A stretch of 64,000 nucleotides of DNA, from contig JAXJRB010000058.1 of the NCBI GenBank assembly GCA_036310845.1, forward strand, positions 58,354 to 122,353, written 5' to 3'. A model generated the notes under the pieces. That model was not told where the DNA came from. It worked only from the letters and a program-made list of their open reading frames with translations, and searched no databases. Below are positions 8,123-15,981 of this stretch, in pieces. The stretch is from COE1 sp036310845 (GTDB lineage Bacteria > Bacillota > Clostridia > Lachnospirales > Lachnospiraceae). The position numbers were made by a program, and so were the translations under genes. How positions within the stretch are numbered: the stretch's first letter is position 1; each line of letters opens with the position of its first letter.

Positions 8123-8155
8123 TCCTTTATAAATAATGATATTTATATTTTTTGA

Positions 8156-8236
8156 AAACTAGGCTCGATGCCTTTGTTAGTCGTAGTTATCAGTTAGTTC
8201 AAGAAGAACGTTGCAAAAGGTTGCGAAGCAATGGTT
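8156..8236. repeat. Relative of the 63.3-kb MITE core
   Basis: CTCGATGCCTTTG, TTAGTCGTAGTTAT and ACGTTGCA...GGTTGCG occur here in the same order as CTCGAAGCCTTTG, TTAGTCGTAGTTAT and GCGTTGCA...GTTTGCG in the minus strand of the element at 63308-63564. An internal CTGAGAGGC segment is missing and no terminal inverted repeats remain. It occupies part of the 394-nt gap 8005-8398, which also holds the promoter at 8094-8122 and the terminator at 8295-8338. Confidence 0.6.
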
Positions 8237-8294
8237 TGGTATTATAATATATATCTTTATAGGTAAAAGCAAGAAGGCACCTTTCTGATATAAA

Positions 8295-8338
8295 AAGCAG
8301 GATAGGTATCTTGAATGTTCAAAATATCTATCCTGCTT
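8295..8338 (-). terminator. Terminator of the rluD operon
   Basis: AAGCAGGATAG at 8295-8305 pairs with CTATCCTGCTT at 8328-8338, with further AT pairing inside. On the minus strand the second arm is followed by TTTTATATC. Confidence 0.8.
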
Positions 8339-8398
8339 ATTAGCGAGGGAACTGCTTTATCACAGAGTGCTTTTTTCACAGCCCCTTTCCTAATATCC

Positions 8399-9316
8399 TT
8401 ATTCTTTTCTAAGTTTTCTTAAAATATCTTCAAAATAATCCGGCAATGGTGCTTCAAACTCCATATATTCTTTTGTTGATGGATGCACAAAGCCAAGTAT
8501 CATTGCATGTAATGTCTGACCATTTACCTTATAAGGTGACTTAGCACTAGAATATACATCATCACCTAAAAGAGGATGCCCAAGACTAGTCATATGCACA
8601 CGAATTTGATGTGTTCTTCCTGTTTCTAACCTACATTCAATATAAGTAAACTTATCAAAACGTTCTAATACCTTATAATGTGTGATCGCATGCTTCCCAT
8701 TGGTTTCATTAATTGCCATTTTCTTTCTGTCATTAGGATGTCTACCAATTGGTGCATCTATGATACCTTCATCCTCTTTAATACGCCCCCACACAATTGC
8801 GCGATAGCGACGATTAATAGAATGCTCCTTTAGCTGAGAAGCAATATCATTATGGGCCTCATCATTTTTACAAATAATTAAAGAACCTGTTGTGTCTTTA
8901 TCAATGCGATGTACAATTCCTGGTCTCATAACACCATTAATTCCAGAAAGTGCATCTTTACAATGGAACATAACTGCATTTACAATTGTTCCTTCATAAT
9001 GTCCAGGTGCTGGATGAACTACCATATCTTTAGACTTATTAATAATCAATATATCTGAATCTTCATAAATTATATCTAACGGAATATCTTGCGCAGGAAT
9101 ATCTGGCTCAACACTATCAGGAATTATGAAACGAACCTTATCTTCGACACGAACTTTATAATTGGCCTTTACAGGTAAACCATTTACATATACGTTTCCA
9201 TCCTTAATTATCTTTTGAATATAGGAACGCGATAAAGATTCCATATATCCGCAGATACATTTATCAATTCGTTCATCTTCCATTTCAGGAATAATATCAA
9301 AAATCACTTCATTCAT
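8399..9316 (-). CDS. rluD: RluA/RluD-family rRNA pseudouridine synthase
   Basis: 305 aa. An N-terminal S4 RNA-binding domain (about 15-65) precedes the catalytic domain. Asp139 in the HRIDKDTTG motif is the catalytic aspartate that isomerises uridine to pseudouridine. Length and domain order match RluD, which modifies helix 69 of 23S rRNA, but RluA-family members cannot be separated by target from sequence alone. The gene starts 1 nt after the lspA stop, the lspA-ylyB order also seen in Bacillus. Confidence 0.92.
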   Translation of the reverse strand: MNEVIFDIIPEMEDERIDKCICGYMESLSRSYIQKIIKDGNVYVNGLPVKANYKVRVEDKVRFIIPDSVEPDIPAQDIPLDIIYEDSDILIINKSKDMVVHPAPGHYEGTIVNAVMFHCKDALSGINGVMRPGIVHRIDKDTTGSLIICKNDEAHNDIASQLKEHSINRRYRAIVWGRIKEDEGIIDAPIGRHPNDRKKMAINETNGKHAITHYKVLERFDKFTYIECRLETGRTHQIRVHMTSLGHPLLGDDVYSSAKSPYKVNGQTLHAMILGFVHPSTKEYMEFEAPLPDYFEDILRKLRKE

Positions 9317-9317
9317 A

Positions 9318-9845
9318 CTATTTTACATCACGGAACTTCTTAGTTCTAAAGGATAAGAATTCCAAATCGCTTTCTTTATATACAAAAAGTAACAAAATAA
9401 CAATATATATTGCCGCGCAGGTAACATAAATGTCTGCAACATTGAAAATTGGAAAATTAATTAAACTAAAATAGAAAAAATCTACCACATAATCAAATCT
9501 TAATCGATCAATCATATTTCCAATCGCACCGGCTGCAATAAATACAAGTGCAATATGAAGCTTTGTATACTTTTTCTGATTTGGTGTTTTAAATAATACA
9601 TACGCAATTACTGCCAAGATTACAACAGCAATAAAAACGAAAAAGAATTTCTGATCTTGTAGCATTCCAAAGGCAGCACCTCTATTTTCAAGATAATTAA
9701 ACTCAAATACACCATCTACTACCTTTAATGATTCTTGACCTTTCAGATATACTATTGCAAAATATTTTGTAATCTGATCTAAAAAAATTAATATTGCCAA
9801 AAAAATAACATCAATTAGCAAAATAATACTTTTTCTTTTATTCAT
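9318..9845 (-). CDS. lspA: Lipoprotein signal peptidase (signal peptidase II)
   Basis: 175 aa from the ATG at 9845. The frame extends to a GTG at 9860, but AGAGG sits 6-7 nt before 9845. Four membrane helices are visible (about 6-24, 67-86, 97-112, 136-157). Catalytic aspartates are Asp122 (YVVDFF) and Asp138 (FNVADIY), preceded by the family motifs NRGAAFG and GNMIDRL. The enzyme removes signal peptides from prolipoproteins in the membrane. The start overlaps the aroB stop by 8 nt. Confidence 0.95.
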   Translation of the reverse strand: MNKRKSIILLIDVIFLAILIFLDQITKYFAIVYLKGQESLKVVDGVFEFNYLENRGAAFGMLQDQKFFFVFIAVVILAVIAYVLFKTPNQKKYTKLHIALVFIAAGAIGNMIDRLRFDYVVDFFYFSLINFPIFNVADIYVTCAAIYIVILLLFVYKESDLEFLSFRTKKFRDVK

Positions 9846-10947
9846 GCTCATCCTCTTCACTATAATAAATTTCTTTAATGCCCTCTAGAATTTCTTCTTG
9901 AGTAACCGTTGAATCAATGATTGCCTTACCTACTTTTTTAAGAAGAATAAACTTAATCTGATTTCCTTCCATTTTCTTATCTGATGCTGTCAATGCAAGA
10001 ATTTCTTCAGGATTAATATTATCAATAGAAATAGGTAGATTAAATGGAACAAACATATCTCGGATTTCATAATATTCATCCATAGATAATAAATTTTTCT
10101 TCCATGATATATATGCTGCAGCAACACTTCCTAACGCAACACACTCTCCATGCAACAATTCAAAATGCATTGCCTTTTCAATTGCATGACCAATCGTATG
10201 ACCAAAGTTTAATATTGCACGTTCACCCTTTTCAGTAGGATCTTTTTCTACCACCAGTTTCTTAAAGGTACAGCTTTTAACTACCATTTCTTCTAAAATT
10301 TCTAAATTTCTATCATGAATCTCATACATATGGTCAATAATCCATTCATAGAAAGTAGCATTTTTAATCAGTCCATATTTCATGACTTCAGCCATTCCAG
10401 CGTAATATTGTCTATCATCTAAGGAACAAAGTACCGCAAGATTCATATATACCAATTTAGGCATATAAAAAGCTCCAACCATATTCTTATATTGATCGAA
10501 ATCTACTCCTGTTTTTCCGCCTACGCTACTGTCAACCTGTGCCAACAAAGTAGTTGGAATCTGTACAAAGTCTATACCTCTTAGATACGTTGCTGCAACA
10601 AAACCAGTAATATCTCCTACAACACCGCCACCTAATGCTAAAAGCATATCTTTTCTTTCAAATTTATTCTGTATTAAAAATTCATATATATTTTTTACTG
10701 TATCAAGATTCTTACTTTTTTCTCCATTAGGAAATGAAAAAACAATTATTTGTTTACATTTATCCTTTAATACATTGCATACATCATTACTATATAATTC
10801 ATTTACTTTAGAATCGGTAATAATACACAATTTCTTGTTTGAAATGTCAAATTTATCAAGCTCAATCGAAAGCTGCGAAAAATCATTTTCATATACAATA
10901 TCATAAATAGGTTTATTATTCTGATTAATAGTTAATCGTTGTGACAT
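9838..10947 (-). CDS. aroB: 3-dehydroquinate synthase
   Basis: 369 aa from the ATG at 10947, with GGAGG 8 nt upstream; the longer frame begins with a TTG inside that RBS. The NAD-binding GGGVVGDITGF (107-117) and VDSSVGGKTGVD (138-149) are clear. Zinc ligands are Glu187 (AEVMKYG), His250 (NFGHTIGH) and His266 (LLHGE). It converts DAHP to 3-dehydroquinate, the second step of the shikimate pathway. No other aro genes are nearby; it is grouped with lspA and rluD instead. The leader carries a copy of the terminator-abutting repeat. Confidence 0.96.
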   Translation of the reverse strand: MSQRLTINQNNKPIYDIVYENDFSQLSIELDKFDISNKKLCIITDSKVNELYSNDVCNVLKDKCKQIIVFSFPNGEKSKNLDTVKNIYEFLIQNKFERKDMLLALGGGVVGDITGFVAATYLRGIDFVQIPTTLLAQVDSSVGGKTGVDFDQYKNMVGAFYMPKLVYMNLAVLCSLDDRQYYAGMAEVMKYGLIKNATFYEWIIDHMYEIHDRNLEILEEMVVKSCTFKKLVVEKDPTEKGERAILNFGHTIGHAIEKAMHFELLHGECVALGSVAAAYISWKKNLLSMDEYYEIRDMFVPFNLPISIDNINPEEILALTASDKKMEGNQIKFILLKKVGKAIIDSTVTQEEILEGIKEIYYSEEDEHE

Positions 10948-10984
10948 AAGTAGTTCCTCCAAAAATTTCTAAAGAATGTAAAAA

Positions 10985-11078
10985 AGTGTTTGCTCAGCAG
11001 CAAACACTAGCAAGAATTTCTGCCGAAATTCTTGTTTAACGCCTACTACATTTCAAGCATTTTCCTAACGAATAAAAA
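10985..11078. repeat. Terminator-abutting repeat, full copy (copy A)
   Basis: Two hairpins lie in order on the plus strand: AGTGTTTGCT/AGCAAACACT (10985-11008) and CAAGAATTT.../...AAATTCTTG (11011-11034). A tail with ACTAC, AGCATTTTCCTAA and GAATAAAAAAA follows and touches the sepF terminator. The second hairpin and the tail align with 13869-13936. Confidence 0.7.
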
Positions 11079-11104
11079 AACTTCCTACTATTAAGCAGGA
11101 AGTT
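11079..11104 (-). terminator. sepF terminator
   Basis: AACTTCCT (11079-11086) and AGGAAGTT (11097-11104) pair perfectly. On the minus strand the hairpin ends in a run of seven T. Confidence 0.88.
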
Positions 11105-11109
11105 TTCCT

Positions 11110-11619
11110 TTATATCGCACTGTGAGATATTGGCGGTACATTAAATGTGCCTGAAAATATTTCCTGAAAATCGCCTGATATGTCAACACTTGCTGGTGTA
11201 AGAATACAAATATAATTCGAGATTTTCTGCAAATTTCCATGTATTGCATAAGTTGAGCCAGACGCAAAATCAATAATACGCTGCGCAATATCAATATCTA
11301 ATCCTTCCATATTCAAAACTACAGTTTTATTCTCGAGTAACGTATCTGTTATTTCTTTTGCATCATCAACACTGGTAGGTTTGATTACACATACTTGCAT
11401 ACCAGTCCCTGATGAACGTCTTGTCTGTCGGATAGGAGTTACCTTTTGAGATGTTTTTTTGTTCTTTTCCATAACATCATCAAAATCACTTTCCTCATCA
11501 TGATAGGAAGTTTTCTTTATCTTTTCAATAGGTTCATCATCATAATAATCATCACCATCGAATTCATCTTCAATATCATTTAATTTCATAACATTTAAAA
11601 ACTTGTCCATTACTCCCAT
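11110..11619 (-). CDS. sepF: Cell division protein SepF
   Basis: 169 aa. The short N-terminal membrane-targeting helix (MGVMDKFLNVMKL) is followed by an acidic low-complexity linker (15-60) and the globular SepF domain (about 73-155), with VLNMEGLDIDIAQRIIDFASG. SepF bundles FtsZ filaments and tethers them to the membrane at the septum. It follows yggS, the ylmE-sepF order of Firmicute division clusters. A strong terminator follows, so sepF ends its operon. Confidence 0.95.
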   Translation of the reverse strand: MGVMDKFLNVMKLNDIEDEFDGDDYYDDEPIEKIKKTSYHDEESDFDDVMEKNKKTSQKVTPIRQTRRSSGTGMQVCVIKPTSVDDAKEITDTLLENKTVVLNMEGLDIDIAQRIIDFASGSTYAIHGNLQKISNYICILTPASVDISGDFQEIFSGTFNVPPISHSAI

Positions 11620-11648
11620 GTTAAGTTCCCTTTCTATTTCCTATTACA

Positions 11649-12347
11649 TTATATGGAAACTGAATAGTTCCGTTCTCCAAAGATACCAGTTCCTACTCTA
11701 ACTAATGTCGCTCCCTCTGATACTGCTACAGAGTAATCTCCTGTCATACCCATGGATAGCACTTCCATACTTACATTATCAATGTTTTCTGCTGCAATGT
11801 CAACCGATAATTTCTTTAATTGTTTAAAAAATTGCCTATTTTCCTCAGCTTCATCGACCATTGGAGCAATTGTCATGAGCCCCTTTATGTAAACATTGGG
11901 CAGCTTTGAGACATCTCGGACTAATTGTTTCGCTTCTTCAGTAGTCGTTCCAAATTTTGTTTCTTCTCCCGCAGCATTAACTTCAATCAATACACTAACA
12001 TTAACATTTTTCTTTACTGCTTCCTTACTGATTTCCTCAGCAAGCCTTAAAGAATCAACACTATGAATTAAATATACTTTATCAACAATGTATTTTACTT
12101 TATTTCGTTGGAGATGACCTATCATATGCCATCTGATATCTTTTGGCATTACCTCATATTTGTCAATGAGCTCTTGAACCTTGTTTTCCCCGAAATCTCT
12201 ACATCCGGTTTCATATGCTTCCTTAAGCATTTCAACTGGTTTTGTCTTACTTACAGCAATCAATGTAACATCGCTACGATCACGCTTTGATTCTTTACAC
12301 GCTTTATCGATTACCTGTTCTACATAATTGATATTTTCTTTTATCAT
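11649..12347 (-). CDS. yggS: YggS/PLPBP pyridoxal-phosphate homeostasis protein
   Basis: 232 aa, the usual length. It is a single alanine-racemase-like TIM barrel. Lys34 in the AVSKTKP motif carries PLP, and HMIGHLQRNK and EVLSMGMTGDY are family signatures. These proteins buffer PLP and keep amino-acid pools balanced and have no known catalytic turnover. Located between sepF and the HlyD-like gene, 29 nt upstream of sepF. Confidence 0.94.
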   Translation of the reverse strand: MIKENINYVEQVIDKACKESKRDRSDVTLIAVSKTKPVEMLKEAYETGCRDFGENKVQELIDKYEVMPKDIRWHMIGHLQRNKVKYIVDKVYLIHSVDSLRLAEEISKEAVKKNVNVSVLIEVNAAGEETKFGTTTEEAKQLVRDVSKLPNVYIKGLMTIAPMVDEAEENRQFFKQLKKLSVDIAAENIDNVSMEVLSMGMTGDYSVAVSEGATLVRVGTGIFGERNYSVSI

Positions 12348-12414
12348 TGATATTCCTCTTTTCTATATATGTACTCTGAGCATTATAGATTACATTTTTG
12401 ATTATTCATTCTAA

Positions 12415-13815
12415 TTAGTAAACAAAATCATCCGTATTTACACTAGATGCATCCAATACTATTCTATCATATACAGTTAGACCGTATTTTGTATTCGAAC
12501 TTACAATTGCATACTCATCATTTTGGTATAGAATAGTTATCTGCTTAAAATCCGCATAACCTTTATTCATATTATAAACGCCAATAAGCTTTCCAGACTT
12601 ACTAATGGGCATCTTTTCAGCAGAATCTGGCATGTATATATATTCTCCAACACTAAGATTTTCATTATCTACATAAAACTCGTTTTCATCAGAGTTATAT
12701 ACTGTAGTCTCCACAAATTTATACTCTACATTTCCATCCTCATTAAAGCTTTCTTTAATAACACCATAATTTCCGTTTTCTCCACCCTTGCTCATATATT
12801 CTGCTGGAATTATGAAAAATTCTTTTTCTACAATAGCGGAGTTTGGAATCTTCAGTCCTTCTTCATCATTAATAACTAATTCGATTTCAACAAATCTTTC
12901 TGTGCAGAAATTGATACAAGAATTATTAAATACAAGCTCAGCCAAAATCTCATCACCATTTCGATGAATAATGACTTTTGCCCAAGAACTTTCCTGTGTC
13001 TTCAAGAACTTAATTTTTACATATTCTGCTTCCTCTAAAGCTTTTGCTCGTTCTTCATCAACTTGTATTACTAGAGACCATTCCTCTTCTGTTATTAATT
13101 TAGCAACCGTAGAATTAGCCTCAATAAGGTCATTATTACTAATTCGTTTTTTTTCATAATTCGCTTGTTCAAAATCTTGAGCAGTAAGTTGTTCTACTGT
13201 TTTTTCTTCATATCCATCCGTATTATAAACAATATATCCCGTCTTTCCGGCAGCACACATATTTACCATTCCATTAAGACTCGATTGACTTAAAGTCTCC
13301 ATCCCTTGATACATATCCAAATTTACAAGCTTAATAACAGAACCTTGAATATCATATTTAAAATCATATACACTTTCAAATTCGTTTTTATCAAAAACTC
13401 TGTTATATTGAATAATATCTGATCGAAACTCCGTTAGTTCCTCATCTGTATAACTATTTTCTCCTAATTCACCAGCATTTAGTAAACTAGCTAATTTACC
13501 GCTTTCATCAATAGAATATACCGTATCTCTAGTTGAAACACGTTCTCCTTCACGTACATAATAATTTATGTAACCAGTATATGGCGAAACAAGTACTTCC
13601 TCATCGCGAATTGCTATTCCAGTATATGTCTTCGTCTCTGAAAGAGATCCCATTTTAATTTCATAGCCTCTGATTTTATCAGAATTTAGATAGGATACCA
13701 CGACAACAATAAGATAAACCATCATTGCGCCGAAAATTAGAAACTCTATTTTATTCATGGTTTTCCCGGTTCTTCTTGTTATTTCAATAACTTGACGCTT
13801 CTTTCTGTTTGCCAC
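12415..13815 (-). CDS. HlyD-family-like membrane adaptor protein
   Basis: 466 aa from the GTG at 13815, chosen because AAAGGAG lies 8 nt upstream; the longer frame to 13863 reads through the upstream hairpin. A basic N-terminus is followed by one membrane helix (about 23-41). The long extracellular part carries a lipoyl-like segment near 80-95 (VSPYTGYINYYVREGERVS), as in HlyD/RND adaptors. It would sit outside the membrane. No ABC or RND partner is encoded beside it; its neighbours are yggS and sepF. A role linked to division or the envelope is inference from context. Confidence 0.72.
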   Translation of the reverse strand: MANRKKRQVIEITRRTGKTMNKIEFLIFGAMMVYLIVVVVSYLNSDKIRGYEIKMGSLSETKTYTGIAIRDEEVLVSPYTGYINYYVREGERVSTRDTVYSIDESGKLASLLNAGELGENSYTDEELTEFRSDIIQYNRVFDKNEFESVYDFKYDIQGSVIKLVNLDMYQGMETLSQSSLNGMVNMCAAGKTGYIVYNTDGYEEKTVEQLTAQDFEQANYEKKRISNNDLIEANSTVAKLITEEEWSLVIQVDEERAKALEEAEYVKIKFLKTQESSWAKVIIHRNGDEILAELVFNNSCINFCTERFVEIELVINDEEGLKIPNSAIVEKEFFIIPAEYMSKGGENGNYGVIKESFNEDGNVEYKFVETTVYNSDENEFYVDNENLSVGEYIYMPDSAEKMPISKSGKLIGVYNMNKGYADFKQITILYQNDEYAIVSSNTKYGLTVYDRIVLDASSVNTDDFVY

Positions 13816-13842
13816 GTAAATTCTCCTTTCTACTCTGAAAAT

Positions 13843-13936
13843 TGTGCGTGCCAGCACACTCACTTTGACAAGAATTTCGGCAAAAATTCTTGTTTAATGT
13901 ACACTACGCTACAGCATCTTCTAATGAATAAAAAAA
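13843..13936. repeat. Terminator-abutting repeat, full copy (copy B)
   Basis: GTGCGTGCCAGCACAC (13844-13859) forms a small hairpin. A 24-nt hairpin of the CAAGAATTT type follows at 13869-13892, then TTTAATG, ACTAC, AGCATCTTC and GAATAAAAAAA. Only 4 nt separate it from the next terminator. It lies in the leader of the HlyD-like gene. Confidence 0.7.
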
Positions 13937-13940
13937 TGTA

Positions 13941-13973
13941 TAAAAGCCTCGGAAAAAAATTCCGAGGCTTTTA
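13941..13973 (-). terminator. Terminator of the P-loop protein gene
   Basis: A perfect 14-bp stem, TAAAAGCCTCGGAA (13941-13954) with TTCCGAGGCTTTTA (13960-13973), with A/T tracts on both sides. Confidence 0.92.
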
Positions 13974-13981
13974 TTTATATT

Positions 13982-14407
13982 TTAAAGAGATACAATAACT
14001 TTCGATTTTAAAGACTCTGGCAACTCAGCTTCATCCATGGAAACACTAGCAACAATTTTGAATCCATATGCTTCACTAATATCATTTAACTTATTTATTA
14101 CTTCTTCTAATCTGTCCATGTTACTATCCAAATTAGCAATTTTCAGGAAGCTATCGAAATAAATCTGTTCTAAATCATGATCCTGCGAAAGAATTCCTCT
14201 AATAAATCCAATGAATTCATCTGCATTAGAAACTCCATATTCTGTGACATTAATCAAACGAATCTTATTATTTAGTTCATACATATGATTAATGCCTTTG
14301 TCAAGATATACAATATTGCCGTTCGCACTTGTAATCTCCTTATTTACCATTTCCAATACAATTTTTGTTTTGCCTTTACCTTTTTTTCCTAAAATAAGCT
14401 GTACCAT
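13982..14407 (-). CDS. Orphan small P-loop ATP-binding protein
   Basis: 141 aa. The Walker A motif GKKGKGKTK is at residues 7-15 and a possible Walker B (LEQIYFDSF) lies near 80-88. It is about half the length of a normal RecA- or PilT-type ATPase, so it is a minimal P-loop domain. I do not recognise a named family with known function. It has its own promoter (14516-14544) and terminator and lies between the division cluster and the Min/Mre operon. TAGGAGGG precedes the ATG. Confidence 0.75.
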   Translation of the reverse strand: MVQLILGKKGKGKTKIVLEMVNKEITSANGNIVYLDKGINHMYELNNKIRLINVTEYGVSNADEFIGFIRGILSQDHDLEQIYFDSFLKIANLDSNMDRLEEVINKLNDISEAYGFKIVASVSMDEAELPESLKSKVIVSL

Positions 14408-14515
14408 CGCAATCCCTCCTACATATTAAGAACCTCCATTATAAGATTCCACATTCATTTGCATGTTCCACATCTAATATTCAGAATAATCAAAGTGAAT
14501 CATGTATTATAATTA

Positions 14516-14544
14516 ATTATAGTAGATTACATAAGAAAATACAA
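14516..14544 (-). promoter_or_regulatory. Promoter of the P-loop protein gene
   Basis: Minus strand TTGTAT (14544-14539), a 17-nt spacer and TATAAT (14521-14516), about 110 nt upstream of the start codon. Confidence 0.65.
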
Positions 14545-14604
14545 CTCAAATATCAATATCATCCAAAAATTATCTGATTTTTATATAAAAATATTGTATT
14601 ATTT

Positions 14605-15582
14605 TTATATTTCTCCCAAAAGCCCTGTCATTTCCTGATACAACACAGTACGTTCTGACGATTGTAAAATGACAGAAATATACGGATTACCTGCCTGATC
14701 TCTAGAATAAAGAATCAGACAACTCCCCGCTGCACTTGTCGTTCCAGTCTTACCACCAATAACTGTTACATTATCTGGTGCAAATGCCTCATTTTTTAAA
14801 TAAGCATTCGTAGTAGACAGACTAAACTCTTTGTCTTTTCCATTTCTGTCATGGTAAACAGAATTATAAGATGGTGTATGAATTATCTCGATAAATTTAT
14901 CGTATTTAACCGCCTCGTTACAAATTAAATACAAATCATATACGGTTGTATAGTGATTAGGGTCAGTCAGACCATGAGGATTCACAAAATGACTATTTGT
15001 CGCTCCTATTGCTTGAGCCTTTTGATTCATCATTTCTGAAAAACCTTCAACACTACCCGCTAAATATTCTGCTATCATAATAGCTACATCATTCGCAGAT
15101 TTTAACATTAATGCATGAAGCGCTTGATCTAACGTCATCGTATCTCCTGCCTGCAGACCAAGTTTGACCGCACCAGACTCATTAACAATAACATTCTCCG
15201 ATGCCGTTAACACATCATCCAAATTACCATTTTCAAGTGCGCATAGCGCTGTAAGAACTTTCGTCAGACTTGCAGGGTTTAGTTTTGCATGTACATTTTT
15301 TGCATATAGAACTTCACTATCATTTATGTCAAAAAGTCCTGCAGCTGTTGCATTTGACATATCTACAGTGGTTCCTTCTACTACATCATCCACCGTAACA
15401 CACAAATCAGAGGCAAAAGCTTCTGATTTCTGCCCCTTCATACCGGTTGCAACCGTAAAACTTGAATTATTACGATTCCTGTCATAAGCAAAGGAATACT
15501 CCTTAGAGCCACATGCACATAATGAACCCGATAATAAAATTATGCATAAAGTTAAGTTTATAAACCTATTTATACATTTCAC
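14605..15582 (-). CDS. D-alanyl-D-alanine carboxypeptidase (serine, S11), probable lipoprotein
   Basis: 325 aa. The three penicillin-binding motifs are SLTK (Ser105, Lys108), SAN (162-164) and KTG (278-280). The N-terminus has a hydrophobic signal followed by LCAC, so Cys24 may be lipidated. This family trims the terminal D-Ala of peptidoglycan stem peptides outside the membrane. It lacks the C-terminal amphipathic domain of DacA and is short for the family; a lipid anchor would replace that domain. It overlaps mgsA by 17 nt and is the last gene of the Mre/Min operon. Confidence 0.9.
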   Translation of the reverse strand: MKCINRFINLTLCIILLSGSLCACGSKEYSFAYDRNRNNSSFTVATGMKGQKSEAFASDLCVTVDDVVEGTTVDMSNATAAGLFDINDSEVLYAKNVHAKLNPASLTKVLTALCALENGNLDDVLTASENVIVNESGAVKLGLQAGDTMTLDQALHALMLKSANDVAIMIAEYLAGSVEGFSEMMNQKAQAIGATNSHFVNPHGLTDPNHYTTVYDLYLICNEAVKYDKFIEIIHTPSYNSVYHDRNGKDKEFSLSTTNAYLKNEAFAPDNVTVIGGKTGTTSAAGSCLILYSRDQAGNPYISVILQSSERTVLYQEMTGLLGEI

Positions 15583-15961
15583 GCCAGTCTAAATCTCCTC
15601 TATCAAGTGATTTAATTAACAGCTCCGCTGAAGCAAGATTGGTTGCCAATGGTATATTATGAACGTCACACAAACGAACTGCATTATTCACATCAGGCTC
15701 ATGAGCTTTTGAATTAACAGGCTCTCTTAGGAAAATAACAAGGTCTATTTGATTATGTTCAATTTGAGCACAAATCTGCTGTTCTCCGCCCAAATGTCCT
15801 GCAAGGAATTTATGAACATTCAAATTAGTAACCTCTTCAATTAATCTTCCCGTCGTTCCAGTAGCAAACAATTCATTTTTGCTTAAAATTCCTCGATATG
15901 CAATGCAGAAATTCTGCATTAACTTTTTCTTTCCGTCATGTGCGATTAACGCAATATTCAT
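15566..15961 (-). CDS. mgsA: Methylglyoxal synthase with altered active-site residues
   Basis: 131 aa. The fold signatures IALIAHDG, ATGTTGRLIEE and HEPDVN are clear, and the length matches Bacillus MgsA. The enzyme converts dihydroxyacetone phosphate to methylglyoxal and phosphate. Two normally invariant aspartates are glutamate here: the catalytic GGDQQ reads GGEQQ (Glu60), and the (F)xDP segment reads REPV (Glu80). Asp9, His87 and Asp90 are kept. Activity may be reduced or altered. It lies between rodA and the carboxypeptidase gene in an envelope operon. Confidence 0.88.
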   Translation of the reverse strand: MNIALIAHDGKKKLMQNFCIAYRGILSKNELFATGTTGRLIEEVTNLNVHKFLAGHLGGEQQICAQIEHNQIDLVIFLREPVNSKAHEPDVNNAVRLCDVHNIPLATNLASAELLIKSLDRGDLDWREMYK

Positions 15962-15981
15962 GATTTATGCACCTTCCTTTG

